The translations under genes were made by a program, and so were the position numbers. Source: Streptomyces sp. NBC_01439 (lineage in GTDB: Bacteria > Actinomycetota > Actinomycetes > Streptomycetales > Streptomycetaceae). Taken from it: a stretch of 64,000 nt of DNA. Below are positions 60,900-64,000 of this stretch, one piece after another. The stretch is from NCBI RefSeq assembly GCF_036227605.1, contig NZ_CP109487.1:7315501-7379500 (forward strand). Direction: 5' to 3'. The notes under the pieces were generated by a model that ran no database searches, was not told the DNA's origin, and saw nothing but the letters and a program-made list of their open reading frames with translations. How positions within the stretch are numbered: position 1 is the first letter of the stretch; every line of letters starts with the position of its first letter.

Positions 60900-61856
60900 A
60901 TGGCGATTGCCAAGGCCGAGCGGCTGATGAATCTGGCGCTGTGTCTGCTGGGGACCCGCCGGCCGCTCAGCAAGCGGGAGTTGCGCGGTTCCATCGAGGC
61001 CTACATGGAGGCCGGCAACGACGAGTCCTTCAACCGCATGTTCGAGCGGGACAAGGACGACCTGCGTGAACTCGGCCTCGTCATCGAGACGGTGGAGAAC
61101 CTGGACGGCGAGACCGGTTACCTGGCCCGCCGGGACAGCAACCGGTTGCCTCCCGTCTCGCTGGACGCCGAGGAGGCCGCGGCCCTGGGGCTGGCGGCCA
61201 AGGTCTGGCAGCAGGCGCGGTTGGCGGGGGCCGCCAGCGGGGCCCTGCAGAAGCTGCGCGCGGGCGGGATGCCCGAGGTGGAGGACCCGTACGAGGGACA
61301 GCACAGCGCGATCGAGCCGCGCATCCCGGTCCACGAGGCGGCCTTCGAGCCGCTGATGCTGGCCTGCCGGGACCGCCGGCCGGTGGTCTTCGACTACCGC
61401 AAGTCCACCGCCGCCCGGCCCGAGGCCCGGCAGGTGGAGCCCTGGGCGCTGGAGTGCTGGCGCGGCCACTGGTACCTGGCCGGGTACGACCGGGACCGCG
61501 GGGCGGAGCGGGTGTTCCGGCTCTCCCGGATCACCGGCAAGGTCCGCTCCCGGGCCGCGAAGTACACCGCCGAGGTGCCGGACGTGGTGACCGTGCGGGA
61601 GACCGTGGCGAGCTGGGCCGGGGAGAGCGCGGACCGCAGCGCGCTGATCCGGCTGCGGGCCGGGGCGGGTTACCCGCTGCGGGCCAAGGCCACCGCGGTG
61701 CGCGAGGGCGGGGACGGCTGGGACGAGTTGGAGATCCCGTACGGGCACGGGTTGGACGCCTGGCTGGTGGAGTTCGGGCCCGACGTCGTCGTGGTCGGTC
61801 CGGCCGACCTGCGGGCGGACGTGGTGGACCGGCTGCGGGCCGTGGCCGGGGCCTGA
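60900..61856 (+). CDS. pafB: WYL-domain transcriptional regulator PafB
   Basis: 318 residues from ATG 60900. An N-terminal winged helix (AKAERLMNLALCLLGTRRPLSKRELR) is followed by a WYL domain (VVFDYRKSTAARPEARQVEPWALECWRGHWYLAGYDRDRGAERVFRLSRI) and a WCX C-terminal extension. With PafC it forms the mycobacterial PafBC activator of the LexA-independent DNA-damage response. It is named for its place beside pafA and is not needed for pupylation. Confidence 0.93.
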   Translation: MAIAKAERLMNLALCLLGTRRPLSKRELRGSIEAYMEAGNDESFNRMFERDKDDLRELGLVIETVENLDGETGYLARRDSNRLPPVSLDAEEAAALGLAAKVWQQARLAGAASGALQKLRAGGMPEVEDPYEGQHSAIEPRIPVHEAAFEPLMLACRDRRPVVFDYRKSTAARPEARQVEPWALECWRGHWYLAGYDRDRGAERVFRLSRITGKVRSRAAKYTAEVPDVVTVRETVASWAGESADRSALIRLRAGAGYPLRAKATAVREGGDGWDELEIPYGHGLDAWLVEFGPDVVVVGPADLRADVVDRLRAVAGA

Positions 61857-61959
61857 TCGGGGCCGATCCCGGGGCCCGCGGGCCCGGCGGCCGATCCGCG
61901 GCCGCACCGTTCGACAAGAGCGACATCCACGACGTGCCCTGAGGGGGAGACGTACCAGC

Positions 61960-62928
61960 ATGGCTGCCAACGCCATCGACCAGACCCGCCGGATGCTGTC
62001 CCTGGTGACGTACCTGCGCGAGCGCCCCGGTGCGCACGTCGCGGACGTCGCGCGCGCCTTCGGGATCACGGAGGACGAGCTGATCTCGGACCTCGACGTG
62101 CTGCCCATGTGCGGGACGAGCTTCCGGGGCGGGGACCTGCTCGACATCGACACCGACGGGGAGCGCATCTGGTGGCGCAATCCCGACGCCTCGGGGGAGT
62201 CCACCGCCGAGCCGCTGCGGCTGGCCGCCGACGAGGCGACCGCGCTGCTGGTGGCCGCGCGCGCGGTGGCCACCCTGCCCGGGCTGCGCGAGAGCGACCG
62301 GAACGCCCTGCTGCGGGCCACGGCCAAGCTGGAGGCGGCCGCGGGCGAGGTGGCCGGGGCCAGCTCCCGGCTGTCGGTGACCTTCGAGTCCGAGGGCGGG
62401 GTCTTCGCGGACGTCGACCGGGCCATCGCGGAGCGCCGGCGGCTGTGGCTGCGCTACTACTCGCCCGCGCGGGACGAGCTCACCGAGCGCACGGTCGACC
62501 CGATCCGGCTCTTCGCGGTGGGCCACACGTACATGGAGGGCTGGTGCCACCTCTCGGAGGCCCGGCGCACCTTCCGCCTCGACCGGGTCGCGGAGATCCG
62601 GCTGCTGGACGAGCGGGCCGAGCCGCCCGCCATCGAGCCGCGGGACCTGTCCGAGGGCTTGGTCCAGCCGGCGGCCGAGGACCCGGAGGTCGTGGTCGAG
62701 GTGGGGCCGGGAGGGCGCTGGGTCGCCGAGTACTACCCGCACGACAGTGCGGAGGAGCTGGCCGGGGGCGGTCTGCGGATCACCCTGCGCAGCCCGGATC
62801 CGGCCTCGTTGCGCCGCCTCGCGCTGCGGCTGGGTCGTGAGGGCCGGATCGTCGCTCCGGCCGAGCTGGCGGACAGCGCGCGCAACGCCGCCCGGGAGGC
62901 GCTGGCGGGTTACGGGGAACAGGTCTGA
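61960..62928 (+). CDS. pafC: WYL-domain transcriptional regulator PafC
   Basis: 322 residues from ATG 61960 after GAGGGGGAG. Same layout as PafB: HTH (MLSLVTYLRERPGAHVADVARAFGITEDELISDL), WYL (RLWLRYYSPARDELTERTVDPIRLFAVGHTYMEGWCHLSEARRTFRLDRV) and WCX. Motif shuffling (M-E-G-W-C for W-Y-L) is typical for PafC. It forms a heterodimer with PafB and likely binds an ssDNA-like signal. Confidence 0.93.
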   Translation: MAANAIDQTRRMLSLVTYLRERPGAHVADVARAFGITEDELISDLDVLPMCGTSFRGGDLLDIDTDGERIWWRNPDASGESTAEPLRLAADEATALLVAARAVATLPGLRESDRNALLRATAKLEAAAGEVAGASSRLSVTFESEGGVFADVDRAIAERRRLWLRYYSPARDELTERTVDPIRLFAVGHTYMEGWCHLSEARRTFRLDRVAEIRLLDERAEPPAIEPRDLSEGLVQPAAEDPEVVVEVGPGGRWVAEYYPHDSAEELAGGGLRITLRSPDPASLRRLALRLGREGRIVAPAELADSARNAAREALAGYGEQV

Positions 62929-62942
62929 GGGGGACGCGGTCG

Positions 62943-63170
62943 ATGTCGCCAACGTCCGGGCCCGTCGCCTTCAAGGCCTCCTGTCCCGACTGCCGGGCCC
63001 GCTTCGAGCTGGACGCGGGCGCCCTGCGGCTGGCCATCGGCGGGAGCAGGCGGACCACCTTCTACTCCTTCACCTGCCCCGAATGCGGTGCCGCCGTACG
63101 CAAACCGGCCGGCGAGCGGATCGTGGAACTGCTCACCGGTGGTGGCGTGAGCACCCTGCGCAGCATCTGA
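62943..63170 (+). CDS. Small zinc-ribbon protein downstream of pafC
   Basis: 75 residues from ATG 62943. Two C-x2-C knuckles (CPDCRARFELDAG; CPECGAAVRKP) form a zinc ribbon. It follows pafC after only 14 nt and is probably co-transcribed. The family is unnamed; a possible transcription or redox role is speculative. Confidence 0.8.
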   Translation: MSPTSGPVAFKASCPDCRARFELDAGALRLAIGGSRRTTFYSFTCPECGAAVRKPAGERIVELLTGGGVSTLRSI

Positions 63171-63196
63171 CCCGGCGGGTGGCCTAGGCTCGGCCC

Positions 63197-63397
63197 ATGA
63201 TGTGGCCGATGTTCGCAATTGTCCTGGGCTTCCTCGGGGTGGCCGTGCTCGCCGTGCTCGCGGTGCGGGTGTACGTGGAGGTGCGCAGGCTGGCTTCCCA
63301 GGTGGCGCAGGCCAGCCGCCGGGTCACCGACGCTTCGGCGGATCTCGAGCGGGCGGCCGTCGATCTGGCCCGGGCGGGGCACGGAGCACGTCCCTGA
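63197..63397 (+). CDS. Small single-pass membrane protein
   Basis: 66 residues from ATG 63197. An N-terminal hydrophobic helix (MFAIVLGFLGVAVLAVLAVRVYVEV) precedes a helical tail (RRLASQVAQASRRVTDASADLERAAVDLARAG). It resembles small membrane proteins found upstream of tatA in Streptomyces; the role is unknown. Confidence 0.75.
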   Translation: MMWPMFAIVLGFLGVAVLAVLAVRVYVEVRRLASQVAQASRRVTDASADLERAAVDLARAGHGARP

Positions 63398-63567
63398 CCC
63401 GGGGCGAACGCGTGTGACCGGGGCATGTTCAACCTGCCCAGGTGCAAGCGGGGGGACCCCGGGGGATTGCCGGGCGTTAACCCCCGGGGGTTACGATCCT
63501 CGGTAGAGCAAGTCCTAGGCGCCCCGTCCGGCGTGCTGTGAACCTCGGAGAAGAAGGAAGATACCTA

Positions 63568-63858
63568 ATGGGCAACTTCAGGGGTTGGGAAATCCTTGTC
63601 ATCGTCGGACTGATCATCCTGCTGTTCGGCGCCAAGAAGCTCCCTGACATGGCCCGCTCCCTCGGCAAGTCGGCCCGCATCCTCAAGAGCGAGGCCAAGG
63701 CCATGAAGAAGGACGGCGAGGGTGACGACGTCGCCGCCGCCGCGCCCGCGGACCAGTCCGCGCAGCAGCCCGTCGCCCCGCGTACCATCCAGGCCGCTCC
63801 GGGTGACGTCAGCAGCTCGCGTCCGGTGAGCGAGCCGAACCGCACCGCCCAGGGCTGA
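63568..63858 (+). CDS. tatA: Twin-arginine translocase subunit TatA
   Basis: 96 residues from ATG 63568 after GAAGGAAG. The N-terminal helix WEILVIVGLIILLFGAKKLPDMARSLGKSARILKSEAK is the TatA transmembrane-hinge-amphipathic arrangement. It is followed by a disordered C-terminus. TatA oligomers form the pore for folded Tat substrates. tatC follows 47 nt downstream. Confidence 0.96.
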   Translation: MGNFRGWEILVIVGLIILLFGAKKLPDMARSLGKSARILKSEAKAMKKDGEGDDVAAAAPADQSAQQPVAPRTIQAAPGDVSSSRPVSEPNRTAQG

Positions 63859-63905
63859 CACCCGCCGTACACGCCAGTCATCTGCAACGAGACAAGGGAC
63901 GTGGG

Positions 63906-64000
63906 TTGCTCAACTCTGCCCGCAAGCAGGAGAAGAAGGAACGGCAGGCCAAGGACGCCGAAGGGCGCATGCCTCTCGTCGAGCACCTGCGTGAGCTTCG
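63906..64000 (+). CDS. tatC: Sec-independent translocase TatC, start only
   Basis: 31 complete codons are visible before the window ends. TTG 63906 preceded by AAGGGACGTGG gives LLNSARKQEKKERQAKDAEGRMPLVEHLRELR; the MPLVEHLRELR motif is the TatC signature. The rest, six transmembrane helices, lies beyond the window. Confidence 0.85.
   Translation, partial: MLNSARKQEKKERQAKDAEGRMPLVEHLREL

Overview
The window is high-GC actinobacterial chromosome and almost certainly Streptomyces. Third codon positions are nearly all G or C, GTG starts are common, and several genes carry a TANNNT hexamer 6-7 nt before the start codon. The gene content is typical of the genus core: chaplins, the gyl glycerol operon with an IclR regulator, mycothiol ligase mshC, metH, the Pup-proteasome cluster, and tatA/tatC.

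Layout. (1) 1-3367: a truncated PAS-GAF-PP2C phosphatase, a small membrane protein, and a divergent ECF41-type sigma factor. (2) 3384-14770: an integrated element of about 11.4 kb in the 3' end of a tRNA-Leu(GAG) gene, bounded by a perfect 24-bp duplication. Its left arm (+) carries an Scr1-type XRE regulator with DUF6879, DUF397-like and other small genes. Its centre (-) carries a zinc-finger-like protein, a scaffold, a P22-type major capsid protein, a TerS-like protein, an Lsr2-BRCT fusion and a DUF3987 P-loop protein. Its right arm carries an excisionase, a wHTH regulator and a tyrosine integrase. No portal, large terminase, protease, tail or lysis gene is present, and no FtsK/Tra gene. The best reading is a helper-dependent, capsid-encoding phage satellite, and it is the main point of interest in the window. 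(3) 14747-28900: tRNA-Leu, an M20 peptidase, a short chaplin, an unusual long chaplin with a Gly-Asn-Pro stalk, a degenerate RecD-like helicase, an aldo/keto reductase, an LLM oxidoreductase, a ferritin-like protein, CorA, a phosphatase, DUF3090, an SCO1664-family protein and mshC.

(4) 28929-48462: a PAC2 protein, glpD-glpK-glpF-gylR, metH, a HAD hydrolase, two peptide-binding lipoproteins, a response regulator, a RecB-like nuclease, a site-2 protease, a tRNA m1A58 methyltransferase and a secreted protein. (5) 48467-63397: the Pup-proteasome region in the order ferredoxin (-), arc, dop, pup, endonuclease VII-like, prcB, prcA, then a LacI regulator/MFS pair, pafA, two FKBPs, pafB, pafC and two small genes. 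Arc unfolds pupylated substrates, PafA attaches Pup, Dop removes it, PrcB/PrcA form the 20S core, and PafB/PafC are WYL regulators linked to DNA-damage control in mycobacteria. (6) 63568-64000: tatA and the start of tatC.

Starts were chosen from ribosome-binding sites and conserved N-termini. Names rest on recognition of motifs and families by eye; no database search was possible.
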